Of a stretch of DNA of 27,396 bases, positions 5,770 through 14,622 are shown piece by piece. Origin of the DNA: JBGTCY01 sp041748615 (GTDB taxonomy: Bacteria > Bacteroidota > Bacteroidia > Chitinophagales > CAIOSU01). The notes under the pieces are model-generated. The model saw only the letters and a program-made list of their open reading frames with translations, did not search any database and was not told the origin of the DNA. Made by a program: the position numbers and the translations under genes. The stretch's first letter is position 1; every line of letters begins with the position of its first letter. The stretch spans positions 1 to 27,396 of the forward strand of contig JBGTCY010000166.1 in NCBI GenBank assembly GCA_041748615.1, read 5' to 3'.

Positions 5770-7932
5770 TCACGCCATCCTAAACCTGTTCATCCAAGTC
5801 ATCACCGCCCTGATTTCGCCATAGGTGTAGTTGTCACCAAGCGCCTCTTTGATAGGCGTGGATGCTTTGCCGCCAATTTTCTGAACGGCTGCTTTAATCG
5901 CGGGAATTTTTTCTTCAGGAACCAAATCATACACGAACACCTCGCCTGAATAGATGTAATGACACAGATGCGTTTCGATGGTGCTGAAGGTTAGTCCGCG
6001 CATTCTCGCGATTTCCGATACGGGGATGCCTTGACGGAACAATTCAAGCGTTTGTTGTTTGGTATCGGTGCGCGGTTCGCTGCGGATAGCGCTGCGTTCG
6101 CGCTTGGGCAACTTGAGTTCGATGCGCGATTTCAGTTGGTTCACTTCGCAGTATTCGCGGATGACTTTCAAAAACTGCGCTCCGTATTTTTTCAGCTTCA
6201 CATCACCAAAACCGGAAATTTTGCGGAGTTCTTCATTTGTTTGCGGCAGGTAAGTCGCGAGTTCGTGCAATGTCATATCGTTGAAGATGATGTAGGCGGG
6301 TACGTCTTCGCGCTTCGCGAAATATCTTCTGAGTTTGAGCAACTCGTCTAACAAATCCGGCTCATAAGCGACTTCGGCTTGTGGCAGTTTTTTTTGCGAA
6401 GGTTCGCTCACCACGGTTTTTTTCGACAGGAGCACATTTTCTTCTCCCCGCAAAACCTTCCAGCTTCTATCCGTCAATTTTATCACCGGTCGCTCATTGC
6501 CTTCCTGCTTCAAAAATCCGTAAGCAATCAGGTCGCGGAAAATATTCAGCCAGTCCTGCTTGCTGATGTCCGCTCCTACCCCATAGGTTTTTAAATTTTT
6601 ATGCCGCTCGAAAATTTTTTCCGACTGCGAGCCGCGCAGAAAATCCACTACGTAGTGCATCCCGAAACTTTCTCCCAAACGCGCCACAGCCGACAATGCT
6701 TTTTGCGCGGTCACCGTTTCGTCCGTCTGCTCAAAACTGCCGGTGCAGTTGTCGCAGCTTTTGCAGTTGTCGGGCGCATTTTCACCGAAATAATTCAGAA
6801 TGTATTTTCTGCGACATACACGGCTTTCGCACAGTTGCGCCATTTTGTTCAGCTTGTCCAACAGCACCTTCGATTGGTCGGGATTATTTTCCACCGTGCA
6901 GAAATGCTTCAGCTTCACCACATCGCCCCTGCCGTAAAAAAGCAATGCATCGCTGCGCACGCCATCGCGTCCCGCGCGTCCGGTTTCCTGGTAGTAGCTC
7001 TCGATGTTTTTCGGCAGGTCGGCATGAATGACAAAGCGCACGTTCGACTTATTGATACCCATACCGAAAGCAATCGTGGCAACAATAATTTGCACATCAT
7101 CGCGCAGAAATTCCTCCTGATGCCGGTCGCGGATATTTTTTTCCAAACCCGCGTGATAAGGCTTGGCGGGAAAACCGTCTTCCGTCAATCGCCCGGCAAG
7201 AATTTCGGTAGCGTCACGCGAAAGGCAATAAATAATCCCGCTGTCTTTTTTGTGTTTTTCAAGATAGTCGAGCAGGCGCGGGTAGAAATTTTTTTTCTGC
7301 TCAATAAAATAATGAATGTTCGGACGATTGAAACTCGAAACGAAAACAGCGGGCTTGTGCAGTTCTAATTTTTCGAGGATGTCGCGTTGCGTGAGTGGGT
7401 CAGCCGTTGCGGTGAGCGCGATGACGGGTGTTTTCGGAAAATGCTTTTTCAACTGCGCCAACATGCGGTACTCCGGACGGAAATCATGCCCCCACTGCGA
7501 GATGCAATGCGCCTCGTCAATGGCAAACAGCGAAACGTTCAGTTCTTTCAGAAAACTGACGAACCGTGCCTCATTCCCCAACAGCCGCTCCGGTGCAATG
7601 TACAGCAGTTTGATTTCATTATTTTTCAAAGCGCGGATAATGCTTTGCTGCTCGGCTCCCGACTGTGTGGAATTCAGAAAAGTCGCGCGGATATCATTCA
7701 GCCGCAAGGCGTCCACCTGGTCTTTCATCAAAGCGATTAATGGAGAAATCACAATCGTCACGCCTTCGAGCATCAATGCCGGCACCTGGTAGCACAACGA
7801 TTTGCCCCCGCCCGTGGGCATCAGCACAAACGTATCTTTTCCGTTCAGCACATTCTGAATGATTTCACGCTGGTTGTTTCGGAATTGAGTATATCCGAAA
7901 ATCTGGAGGAGGATATGTTCGGGGGTAAGCAT
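5770..7932 (-). CDS. recQ: ATP-dependent DNA helicase RecQ
   Basis: A 720-residue superfamily 2 3'-5' DNA helicase involved in recombination and repair of stalled forks. Helicase motifs are complete: Walker A T-G-G-G-K-S around 40-45, D-E-A-H at 139-142, and motif VI Q-E-T-G-R-A-G-R-D-G at 315-324. A four-cysteine zinc site follows (Cys373, Cys390, Cys393, Cys396), as in E. coli RecQ. Then come the RQC winged helix (about 405-515), an HRDC domain (about 530-605, with L-P-Q-T-N-E-E-L-R-K-I-S-G-F-G) and a C-terminal helix-turn-helix region (about 625-715) seen in the longer Bacteroidota and Firmicutes RecQ forms. It is somewhat richer in G+C than its surroundings. It is downstream of atpC on the same strand but 266 bases away, so probably a separate unit. 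Confidence 0.97.
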   Translation of the reverse strand: MLTPEHILLQIFGYTQFRNNQREIIQNVLNGKDTFVLMPTGGGKSLCYQVPALMLEGVTIVISPLIALMKDQVDALRLNDIRATFLNSTQSGAEQQSIIRALKNNEIKLLYIAPERLLGNEARFVSFLKELNVSLFAIDEAHCISQWGHDFRPEYRMLAQLKKHFPKTPVIALTATADPLTQRDILEKLELHKPAVFVSSFNRPNIHYFIEQKKNFYPRLLDYLEKHKKDSGIIYCLSRDATEILAGRLTEDGFPAKPYHAGLEKNIRDRHQEEFLRDDVQIIVATIAFGMGINKSNVRFVIHADLPKNIESYYQETGRAGRDGVRSDALLFYGRGDVVKLKHFCTVENNPDQSKVLLDKLNKMAQLCESRVCRRKYILNYFGENAPDNCKSCDNCTGSFEQTDETVTAQKALSAVARLGESFGMHYVVDFLRGSQSEKIFERHKNLKTYGVGADISKQDWLNIFRDLIAYGFLKQEGNERPVIKLTDRSWKVLRGEENVLLSKKTVVSEPSQKKLPQAEVAYEPDLLDELLKLRRYFAKREDVPAYIIFNDMTLHELATYLPQTNEELRKISGFGDVKLKKYGAQFLKVIREYCEVNQLKSRIELKLPKRERSAIRSEPRTDTKQQTLELFRQGIPVSEIARMRGLTFSTIETHLCHYIYSGEVFVYDLVPEEKIPAIKAAVQKIGGKASTPIKEALGDNYTYGEIRAVMTWMNRFRMA

Positions 7933-8048
7933 GATTCTGCTAAAATAAAAAGATACCGGGAAAAATCAATAACCGCGGGGAAAAGAAAATTAGTAAAGCA
8001 TTCCAGAAATAGCTTCCCGTATGGTGTCTAACTTCTATAGTCTAAATA

Positions 8049-8072
8049 AATCTGCCACAGATTCGCAGATTA
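8049..8072. repeat. CAGATT-rich imperfect inverted repeat
   Basis: AATCTG (8049-8054) and CAGATT (8066-8071) are inverted around an internal CACAGATT, giving a direct repeat CAGATTCGCAGATT. The motif resembles CAGATT-type sequences often seen scattered in Bacteroidota intergenic DNA; I cannot count genome copies here. Confidence 0.4.
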
Positions 8073-8100
8073 AATACAGGTAAAACCTTCGGATACATAT

Positions 8101-8153
8101 CAATTTTTTGGTAAAAATTGAGCGTTAAGCGCCTAATATCTGATAGCAGATAT
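8101..8153. terminator. Two hairpins downstream of atpC
   Basis: The first is CAATTTTT/AAAAATTG around a 4-base loop (8101-8120). The second is ATATCTG/CAGATAT around a 4-base loop (8136-8153). In the atpC transcript the second comes first, 45 bases after the stop; the A/T-rich one follows. They plausibly end the atpDC transcript. The rest of the 266-base recQ-atpC gap shows no gene. Confidence 0.4.
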
Positions 8154-8198
8154 CCCAAATTTGGATTGTTCTTTTACAATATTACTCAAGCTGGAATC

Positions 8199-8444
8199 TT
8201 ACGCTTCAATCCCTTCCACAAGAACTGTCACCTGGTTATTCAGGCATTCCACAAAACCGGAATTGATTTTGAAGATTTCGGTGCCTTGCGCTCCTTTCAC
8301 GCGAATGTCGCCTTTTACCAAAGCGGAGATGATGGGCGCGTGGTTATTCAAAATTTCAAATGAGCCAAGCGCACCGGGCAATTTTACACCCGTGACTTCG
8401 CCATCAAAGAATTTTTTTTCAGGAGTAAGAATTTCTAAATGCAT
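8199..8444 (-). CDS. atpC: ATP synthase F1 epsilon subunit, short form
   Basis: An 81-residue epsilon subunit of the F1 sector. The sequence covers only the N-terminal beta-sandwich (starting M-H-L-E-I-L-T-P, with F-E-I-L-N-N-H-A-P-I-I-S-A-L at about 29-42). It stops at V-E-G-I-E-A, so the C-terminal helical hairpin of the ~135-residue E. coli protein, which inhibits ATP hydrolysis, is absent. Short epsilon subunits are usual in Bacteroidota. It still connects the beta/gamma complex to the c-ring. It follows atpD on the same strand but is separated from it by 223 bases, much more than the few bases normal for this pair. Confidence 0.93.
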   Translation of the reverse strand: MHLEILTPEKKFFDGEVTGVKLPGALGSFEILNNHAPIISALVKGDIRVKGAQGTEIFKINSGFVECLNNQVTVLVEGIEA

Positions 8445-8600
8445 TTCAGAAATCAGATTTTAGAGGTAAAATGATAATTGGTAAATCAGGAAAATCCAGA
8501 GTGAGCAGAAGAAGGTTCCATTAAACAATCAGGTAAATCAACAGTAAACCTCATTCATGAACCCTTAAACAAGTTTCCAAAATAACTCCCTCAATCCATC

Positions 8601-8636
8601 TAATATCTAAAGTTTAATATCTGCAAATGCAGGCTT
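8601..8636. repeat. TAATATCT direct repeats in the atpD-atpC spacer
   Basis: TAATATCT occurs at 8601-8608 and 8615-8622, and a third copy at 8134-8141 lies on the other side of atpC as part of a hairpin. CTGCA/TGCAG follows here at 8621-8632. The 223-base spacer holds no ORF that I can support and no clear promoter for atpC. Confidence 0.35.
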
Positions 8637-8667
8637 CAACTTGTGGATGTTATTTCGAAAACTTTAC

Positions 8668-10170
8668 TTATCGGCTTTCCGCCATCATCTTCTTTCCTTT
8701 CTCTATCGCTTCATCAATAGAACCCACTAAGTTGAAGGCGGCTTCCGGATATTCGTCCACTTCACCATCCATAATCATATTGAATCCGCGAATGGTCTCT
8801 TCAATGGAAACCAACACTCCTTTCAAACCGGTGAACTGTTCCGCAACGTGGAATGGCTGCGAAAGGAAACGCTGAACGCGCCTTGCACGGGTCACCACCA
8901 ACTTATCATCTTCAGACAATTCTTCCATCCCGAGAATGGCGATGATGTCCTGCAATTCTTTGTAGCGCTGCAAAATCGCTTTCACGCGTTGTGTACATTT
9001 ATAATGCGCTTCACCCACGATTTCAGGTGTCAGAATTCTTGAAGTTGAATCCAGCGGGTCCACTGCGGGATAGATACCCAACTCGGCAATCTTACGGCTC
9101 AAAACCGTAGTCGCGTCAAGGTGAGAGAAGGTGGTTGCCGGTGCGGGGTCTGTCAAGTCATCGGCAGGTACGTAAACAGCTTGCACCGAAGTGATAGAAC
9201 CGCGCTTGGTGGAAGTGATGCGCTCCTGCATCAGACCCATTTCAGATGCCAAAGTCGGCTGGTAACCTACGGCTGAAGGCATACGTCCCAGCAATGCGGA
9301 CACTTCAGAACCTGCCTGCGTAAAGCGGAAGATGTTATCCACGAAAAAGAGAATGTCTTTTCCGGAAGGGTCATTTTCATCTCCGTCACGGAAATATTCG
9401 GCAACCGTCAATCCGGACAAGGCAACACGCGCGCGCGCTCCGGGTGGTTCATTCATCTGTCCAAACACCAAGGTCGCCTGTGATTCGGCAAGTTCTTTTA
9501 CATTTACTTTCGACAAATCCCAATCGCCTTTTTCCATGCCATGCTTAAAATCCTCTCCATATTTAATTACATTCGATTCAATCATTTCGCGCAACAGGTC
9601 ATTTCCTTCACGGGTTCTTTCGCCTACGCCCGCGAAAACGGACATCCCCGCATAACTCTTCGCGATGTTGTTAATCAACTCCATAATCAATACGGTCTTT
9701 CCAACACCTGCTCCGCCAAACAGCCCGATTTTACCGCCTTTCGCATAAGGTTCAATCAGGTCAATTACTTTAATCCCGGTAAACAACACTTCCGTTTCAG
9801 TGGAAAGGTCTTCGAAAACAGGAGGTTTCCGGTGAATCGGATAGCTCTTTTTGGTAGTAATCGGTCCGATACCGTCAATGGTTTCTCCTACAACATTCAT
9901 CAGACGACCTTTGATTTCATCCCCTACCGGCATGGCGATAGGCGCACCGGTATCCACTACATCCATGCCGCGCATCAAGCCGTTGGTTGAGTCCATCGCA
10001 ATTGTGCGCACACTGTCTTCGCCAAGATGTTTTTGACATTCAAGTACCAAATCAGTACCATCATCGAGCCTGACTTTCAGGCTGTTAAGAATATTTGGCA
10101 GCTTGCCTTCTTCAAAACTGACGTCCACCACCGCACCGATAACCTGTTTGATTTTTCCGATGTTAGCCAT
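8668..10170 (-). CDS. atpD: ATP synthase F1 beta subunit
   Basis: The 500-residue catalytic beta subunit of F1Fo ATP synthase. Walker A G-G-A-G-V-G-K-T is at 152-159, the catalytic Glu lies in G-V-G-E-R-T-R-E-G-N-D-L, and Walker B is in I-L-F-F-V-D-N-I-F-R-F. The arginine-rich A-G-S-E-V-S-A-L-L-G-R-M-P-S-A-V-G-Y-Q-P-T signature and the DELSEED-equivalent M-E-E-L-S-E-D-D are present. Length fits Bacteroidota AtpD (about 500). With atpC it forms the separate atpDC unit typical of this phylum; the other atp genes are not in the window. A TATCTTTG element sits upstream on the minus strand. Confidence 0.98.
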   Translation of the reverse strand: MANIGKIKQVIGAVVDVSFEEGKLPNILNSLKVRLDDGTDLVLECQKHLGEDSVRTIAMDSTNGLMRGMDVVDTGAPIAMPVGDEIKGRLMNVVGETIDGIGPITTKKSYPIHRKPPVFEDLSTETEVLFTGIKVIDLIEPYAKGGKIGLFGGAGVGKTVLIMELINNIAKSYAGMSVFAGVGERTREGNDLLREMIESNVIKYGEDFKHGMEKGDWDLSKVNVKELAESQATLVFGQMNEPPGARARVALSGLTVAEYFRDGDENDPSGKDILFFVDNIFRFTQAGSEVSALLGRMPSAVGYQPTLASEMGLMQERITSTKRGSITSVQAVYVPADDLTDPAPATTFSHLDATTVLSRKIAELGIYPAVDPLDSTSRILTPEIVGEAHYKCTQRVKAILQRYKELQDIIAILGMEELSEDDKLVVTRARRVQRFLSQPFHVAEQFTGLKGVLVSIEETIRGFNMIMDGEVDEYPEAAFNLVGSIDEAIEKGKKMMAESR

Positions 10171-10204
10171 GATAAAATTTAAGGAGGGTTTTTAAAAATT
10201 TCGG

Positions 10205-10212
10205 CAAAGATA
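10205..10212 (-). promoter_or_regulatory. -7 promoter element for atpD
   Basis: On the minus strand this reads TATCTTTG, an exact TAnnTTTG match, 34 bases upstream of the atpD start codon. No TTG at the expected -33 distance was found. Confidence 0.45.
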
Positions 10213-10323
10213 CTACATGGCTGTATTTCACCCACGGATTTTTTCAGATAGCCGAAAAATATTCCTTTTATTAGCTTAACGATTCCATAAAACAACTTGC
10301 TTCCTGATAGGAAAACAATCCAC

Positions 10324-10331
10324 TACATTTG
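10324..10331 (+). promoter_or_regulatory. -7 promoter element for the TonB receptor
   Basis: TACATTTG matches TAnnTTTG exactly, 36 bases before the receptor ATG. A TTG at 10297-10299 lies 24 bases upstream, one base beyond the usual -33 spacing. Confidence 0.5.
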
Positions 10332-10367
10332 ACAAAAATTTAAAAATTAATCAGAAATCAATTTCTA

Positions 10368-12857
10368 ATGAAGGTTTTTATCCCTGCTTTGTTATTGTTT
10401 ATATTTTCCATTCAAATATTATTTGCCCAACACGCCACTTTCCGCGGGCATGTGCGTGATGCGAAAAGCAAAGAGCCACTGTTCGGAGCCACCGTTGCCA
10501 CGATTGACAAACGGAGCGGCACCACCACCAATTTTGACGGCTTCTTCGAATTGAAATTGGAACCGGGCAGCTACACATTTCAAATTAGCTACATCGGCTA
10601 TGATAAATACAAGATTGACGTCAAGCTCGAAAGCGGTCAGGTTTTCATCAAAGAAATTGTACTGCAGCAAGAAGGCATTAATCTCGGAGTAGTGGTGGTG
10701 ACTGGTAGCCAGTTCGGGAAAACAATCGGGGAGGAAACCGTGTCGGTGGATGTGCTGGATAAAAAACTGATTGAAAATTCCAACTCGCGCGATTTAGGTG
10801 AAGCAGTCGCCAAGACGCCCGGGGTGCAGGTGCAGGACGGACAAATCAGCATCCGGGGCGGCAGCTCGTTTTCTTATGGTGTAGGCTCACGCACAGCCGT
10901 ACTCGTGGACGGCAACACCATGCAAACGGCAGGATTCAAGGATGTGGACATGAAATTCGCACCCATCGAAAACGTGGAGCAGATTGAAGTCATCAAAGGT
11001 TCTTCATCAGTCGTTTATGGCTCATCGGCAATGAGCGGAGTGGTGAACATCCGCACCGCCTGGCCCCGCGACAGCGTTCAAGAAACTGAAATCACTACCT
11101 ACTTCGGAGTGTTCGCCAGCCCGCCCAATAAGAATTTAATTTGGTGGGACGCCTATCAACCCAACTTTTCAGGGATGTTTTTCAATCATAAGAGAAAAAT
11201 CAAACCCAATATCTCCTTTGTCACGGGAGGCAACATTGATTACATTAATAGCTACCTGCAAGAGAACAGCGAGTTCAGAGTGCGCGCTAATTCGAAGCTG
11301 CGCGTGCAGTCAAAAAAAATCGAGGGGTTGTTTTACGGCACAGGCTTCAACACGATGTGGGAAAGCAGCGACCGCTTCCTCATCAGCCAGGGCATGGGCG
11401 ATGACGGCTATCTCTCCGCCTTCAGTTCCGAAGACCGCTACCTCCGCAATGCGATTAGTCCGTTCATTGTCTATGGCACCAACACCGGACATAAATACCG
11501 CCTCGATGCGCAGTATTTTAATAAATGGCGCAAAGGCAACGGTCCTGATATCAACGCCTCAGAAAACGGAATCAACCTCCATCCGCAATACCAATACACG
11601 TGGCAAAGAAGCAATATCCGTTTAATTACCACCACGGGCTTGCCGATAGAATTAGGATTTACAAAAAGCAATCTTTTCCCGGGCGGTGAATACATCAAGC
11701 AGATCGGCTACTCAGCTTATTCACAGGGCGAACTCAAATACAAAGAACTCGGCTTGGTGGGTGGGGTGCGCTACGAACACGTAAATCAGCAGGACGCCAT
11801 TCAAGCCGGGTTTCCCGTGTTCAGGGGTGGGCTGAACTATATGGCGGGCAAAGCCTCTTACTTCCGCTACTCTTGGGGGCAGGGCTTCCGCATTCCCTCG
11901 ATGGCGGAAACGCGCGTGACCGGACAACTCATTGATGGCGTTTTCATTTTCCCCAACAACGAACTGCAAACCGAAAAATCCTGGAACATGGAGCTTGGCT
12001 ACAAGCAGGGCATCAAAATCAAAGAATGGGTAGGCTATTTCGACTTCGCGGTGTTCTGGCAGGAGTTCACTGAAAACATGATTGAATACCGCCTCGGCTT
12101 GCACTCCATCATTGACCCCTACACCGGAGAACCCTACCCGACCATCACGCCAATTTTCCCATTCCTGCCCTTTGCTGCCGGATTGCGCCCATTCAATGTC
12201 GAAAAGGCACGCGTGGGCGGCTACGAGATGAGCGTTGCCGGCAAAGGCAACATCGGACAGGTTGAAATCCGCACCTTGTTCGGCTACACCTACACGCTGC
12301 CCGCCAACCTCAACTCTTCTGACCTCGAAGAAAGCGTGCTCGACCCCGAAAGTCAGCCGGGTGATGAAAGCCTGCGCAATGCCGGCAATTACATGAGAGA
12401 TTTTTTTAAATATATGTTCAGGCGCATCGAAGGTGATGATGCAACCAAGCTGCTGCAATTCCGCACCCGCCACATCGCCATCGGGGATATTGAGTTCAAC
12501 TACAAAAAACTTTCGCTCGGCTTCTCGCTGCAATATTTCAGTTTCCCGGAGCGTATTCCCACGCTCTACCTCGCGCTCTTTGGCGTGCTCGAAGGCAGCA
12601 TCGAAACCATCGACCTGCTGCAGCCGTTGGACAAGCTCGAAGACCTCTCCCGCGAAAATGACGTTTCGATTATTGACTACATTGACAAGCACCTCAATGG
12701 CGACCTCATTATGAGCGCACGCATCGGCTATCAGGCAACCGAAAAATTCCGCGTGAGCGTCATCGGCAAAAACCTCACCAACCGCATTTACGCCAGCCGC
12801 CCCGGCAAATTCGAACCACCCTTAAATTTTACGGTGCAGTTGAAGTATAATTTTTGA
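10368..12857 (+). CDS. TonB-dependent outer-membrane receptor
   Basis: An 829-residue outer-membrane receptor powered by TonB-ExbBD. Residues 1-20 are a signal peptide (I-L-F-A-Q). Residues 22-100 form a carboxypeptidase-regulatory-like beta domain (F-R-G-H-V-R-D...G-T-T-T-N-F-D-G-F-F-E-L). V-V-V-T-G-S at 109-114 marks the TonB-box region. The plug spans about 115-232, with P-G-V-Q-V-Q-D-G-Q-I-S-I-R-G-G at 151-165 and V-V-Y-G-S-S-A-M-S-G-V-V-N-I-R-T. The barrel follows to the terminal Phe, as expected for BAM insertion. No SusD partner is next to it, so a glycan-utilisation locus is unlikely; the ligand is unknown. G+C rises strongly toward the 3' end (36 of 60 bases at 12301-12360). The PhoD-like gene lies 240 bases downstream. 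Confidence 0.93.
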   Translation: MKVFIPALLLFIFSIQILFAQHATFRGHVRDAKSKEPLFGATVATIDKRSGTTTNFDGFFELKLEPGSYTFQISYIGYDKYKIDVKLESGQVFIKEIVLQQEGINLGVVVVTGSQFGKTIGEETVSVDVLDKKLIENSNSRDLGEAVAKTPGVQVQDGQISIRGGSSFSYGVGSRTAVLVDGNTMQTAGFKDVDMKFAPIENVEQIEVIKGSSSVVYGSSAMSGVVNIRTAWPRDSVQETEITTYFGVFASPPNKNLIWWDAYQPNFSGMFFNHKRKIKPNISFVTGGNIDYINSYLQENSEFRVRANSKLRVQSKKIEGLFYGTGFNTMWESSDRFLISQGMGDDGYLSAFSSEDRYLRNAISPFIVYGTNTGHKYRLDAQYFNKWRKGNGPDINASENGINLHPQYQYTWQRSNIRLITTTGLPIELGFTKSNLFPGGEYIKQIGYSAYSQGELKYKELGLVGGVRYEHVNQQDAIQAGFPVFRGGLNYMAGKASYFRYSWGQGFRIPSMAETRVTGQLIDGVFIFPNNELQTEKSWNMELGYKQGIKIKEWVGYFDFAVFWQEFTENMIEYRLGLHSIIDPYTGEPYPTITPIFPFLPFAAGLRPFNVEKARVGGYEMSVAGKGNIGQVEIRTLFGYTYTLPANLNSSDLEESVLDPESQPGDESLRNAGNYMRDFFKYMFRRIEGDDATKLLQFRTRHIAIGDIEFNYKKLSLGFSLQYFSFPERIPTLYLALFGVLEGSIETIDLLQPLDKLEDLSRENDVSIIDYIDKHLNGDLIMSARIGYQATEKFRVSVIGKNLTNRIYASRPGKFEPPLNFTVQLKYNF

Positions 12858-13097
12858 GAACGGACAGGGGATTTGAGTGTCAAGGGGCGGGTATCGAGGG
12901 ATATTTAAATACAAATTTTGGCGCGGGGTGTTTCGTTTCTTTTCGTTGTCGCTTTGGTAGCGTTGCTCGTCAGATGCTGGCGGGTGTTTATGAGCCGGAA
13001 AAATCATCACCGTCATACAAAATCAGCGTTCCATTTTTTCATGCTTCTCTCACATATCCTGATTAAAATTGTAAGCATCAACATTTTTTATTCTCTA

Positions 13098-14618
13098 ATG
13101 AAACAGCATTTTTTCATATTTTACATCACATTAATATTTTTTTCAACACAAATTTTTTCCCAAAACATCATCTCCGGTCCAGTCACAGGCGCTGTCACTT
13201 CCGGTTCTGCCAAAATTGTTTTTCAAACCCGCAAACCCGATGTCCTCACCCTGACGCTCATCAACACCGCCACCGGTGCCGAAAAAATATTTTCCGAAAA
13301 AACATTACCTGAAAATTTCGGATTTCACACCTTTCAGTTGTCCGGGCTTTCGCCTTTCACCCGCTATGATTTCACTACCACGTCACAACTTGAGCCGGAC
13401 GAACTGCTCACCGGCAGTTTCACCACGTTTCCCGAAATCGGGCAGAAAGGAGTTTACACCTTCGTCACCGGCTCGTGCCAGGAAACCGAAAACATGAAAG
13501 TGTTTGACGTGATGCCGTTGCATCAGCCGCTGTTCATGATGCACACGGGCGACTTCACCTATCCCGACTATCAAATCGCGCCCGACTACTCGGCTGATTA
13601 TTCGAAAGTTGCGCTCTCCTACACCAAACGCTACAATGAAAAGCGCATGAAAGAAATGCTGCAAACCGTTCCCATTGATTACGTATTTGACGACAACGAC
13701 CACGTGGGCGGCAGCAGCGGTCGCTATTGTAAAAATCATTTTTACTCCGAAAAAAAAGGTCCATTGAGATATGACAACTTTTTTCAGCAGGATACTTTCC
13801 CTGAGTTTTGGCGGCAGAATGTGGTGCGCGGCTATGTGGAATTTTTTCCGCACTACGAACTACCGGACACACAGGAAGCTATTCACCATTCGTTCACGCT
13901 TGGCAATGCCGAATTTTTTGTACTCGACCGCAACTCATCGCGTCCCTATCCCATCGGCTATGCGTTTGAACAAAACAAACGCGGCAGGTGGCGTTTCAAT
14001 CCACCCGAAGACCATTGTATGTTTTGCGATATCCAGATGAACTGGCTCAAGGAAAGTTTGAAAAACTCTACTGCCGACTGGAAATTCATCGTCAGCGGAG
14101 TGCCGCTCAACAAGAATTTACAAAAACTGATTGACACGGGTTTATTCCTTCAGCGGTTCAAAGCCAAAGGCTACAGCGGCTTTCACATGGCTTACGGATT
14201 CGGAAGTTACGGACCCGGCTATCAACATGAGCTGAATGACTTTCATGATTTTATTAAAAATGAAAACATCAAAAACGTCATCGTCATCAGTGGCGACACC
14301 CACCACAATGTAATGGATGACGGCAAAAACGCGGGCTTGCCCGAACTCAATGCCAGCGGGCTGAGCGTCACCGGCACAGAACTGGCGTGGTACATGCAAC
14401 TTATCGGCAGGCTCACCGGTCGCTACAACCTCCGCAAGCACGTCTGGAATCAGGGTGGCAACGGCATCGGTAACAAAAATTTTAAAAACGCCTTCGGCAA
14501 AGTCACGATTGTCAACGATGAATATGTCGAACTCAGCATCATTGATGAGGATAATGAAGTGGTGAGTTCGTTTAAGGTGTTTTCGGAGAGTTTAAAAAAT
14601 GAAAAGAAAAGAAGGTAA
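13098..14618 (+). CDS. Secreted PhoD-like alkaline phosphatase/phosphodiesterase
   Basis: A 506-residue secreted metallophosphoesterase. The frame is open back to 12918, but the ATG at 13098 is chosen because it starts a clear signal peptide (hydrophobic stretch ending F-S-Q at residues 20-22). Residues 24-112 are an FN3-like N-terminal domain typical of PhoD proteins. The catalytic domain follows with G-S-C at 125-127, T-G-D-F at 150-153, D-D-N-D at 198-201 and G-D-T-H-H-N at 399-404, which carry the metal-binding residues. Such enzymes release phosphate from phosphodiesters or monoesters outside the cytoplasm. The 240 bases between it and the TonB receptor contain no gene or convincing promoter. 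Its stop is only four bases from the stop of the convergent T9SS gene. Confidence 0.85.
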   Translation: MKQHFFIFYITLIFFSTQIFSQNIISGPVTGAVTSGSAKIVFQTRKPDVLTLTLINTATGAEKIFSEKTLPENFGFHTFQLSGLSPFTRYDFTTTSQLEPDELLTGSFTTFPEIGQKGVYTFVTGSCQETENMKVFDVMPLHQPLFMMHTGDFTYPDYQIAPDYSADYSKVALSYTKRYNEKRMKEMLQTVPIDYVFDDNDHVGGSSGRYCKNHFYSEKKGPLRYDNFFQQDTFPEFWRQNVVRGYVEFFPHYELPDTQEAIHHSFTLGNAEFFVLDRNSSRPYPIGYAFEQNKRGRWRFNPPEDHCMFCDIQMNWLKESLKNSTADWKFIVSGVPLNKNLQKLIDTGLFLQRFKAKGYSGFHMAYGFGSYGPGYQHELNDFHDFIKNENIKNVIVISGDTHHNVMDDGKNAGLPELNASGLSVTGTELAWYMQLIGRLTGRYNLRKHVWNQGGNGIGNKNFKNAFGKVTIVNDEYVELSIIDEDNEVVSSFKVFSESLKNEKKRR

Positions 14619-14622
14619 ACCG

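Noticed and set aside
6601..7368. A 255-codon plus-strand open frame
   Set aside because: It is antisense to recQ, whose helicase motifs are certain, and shows no recognisable protein features.
10181..10188. A strong AAGGAGGG Shine-Dalgarno-like sequence on the plus strand
   Set aside because: No plus-strand gene starts within ribosome-binding distance; the next gene begins at 10368, and the region is the atpD leader on the other strand.
11721..12692. A 323-codon open frame on the minus strand
   Set aside because: It lies wholly inside the TonB receptor gene in antisense, has no domain I recognise, and is explained by the G+C-rich codon bias of the real gene.
12918..13097. N-terminal extension of the PhoD-like protein by 60 residues
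   Set aside because: The extension would place residues of no recognisable character before a clear signal peptide; the ATG at 13098 gives a normal exported protein.
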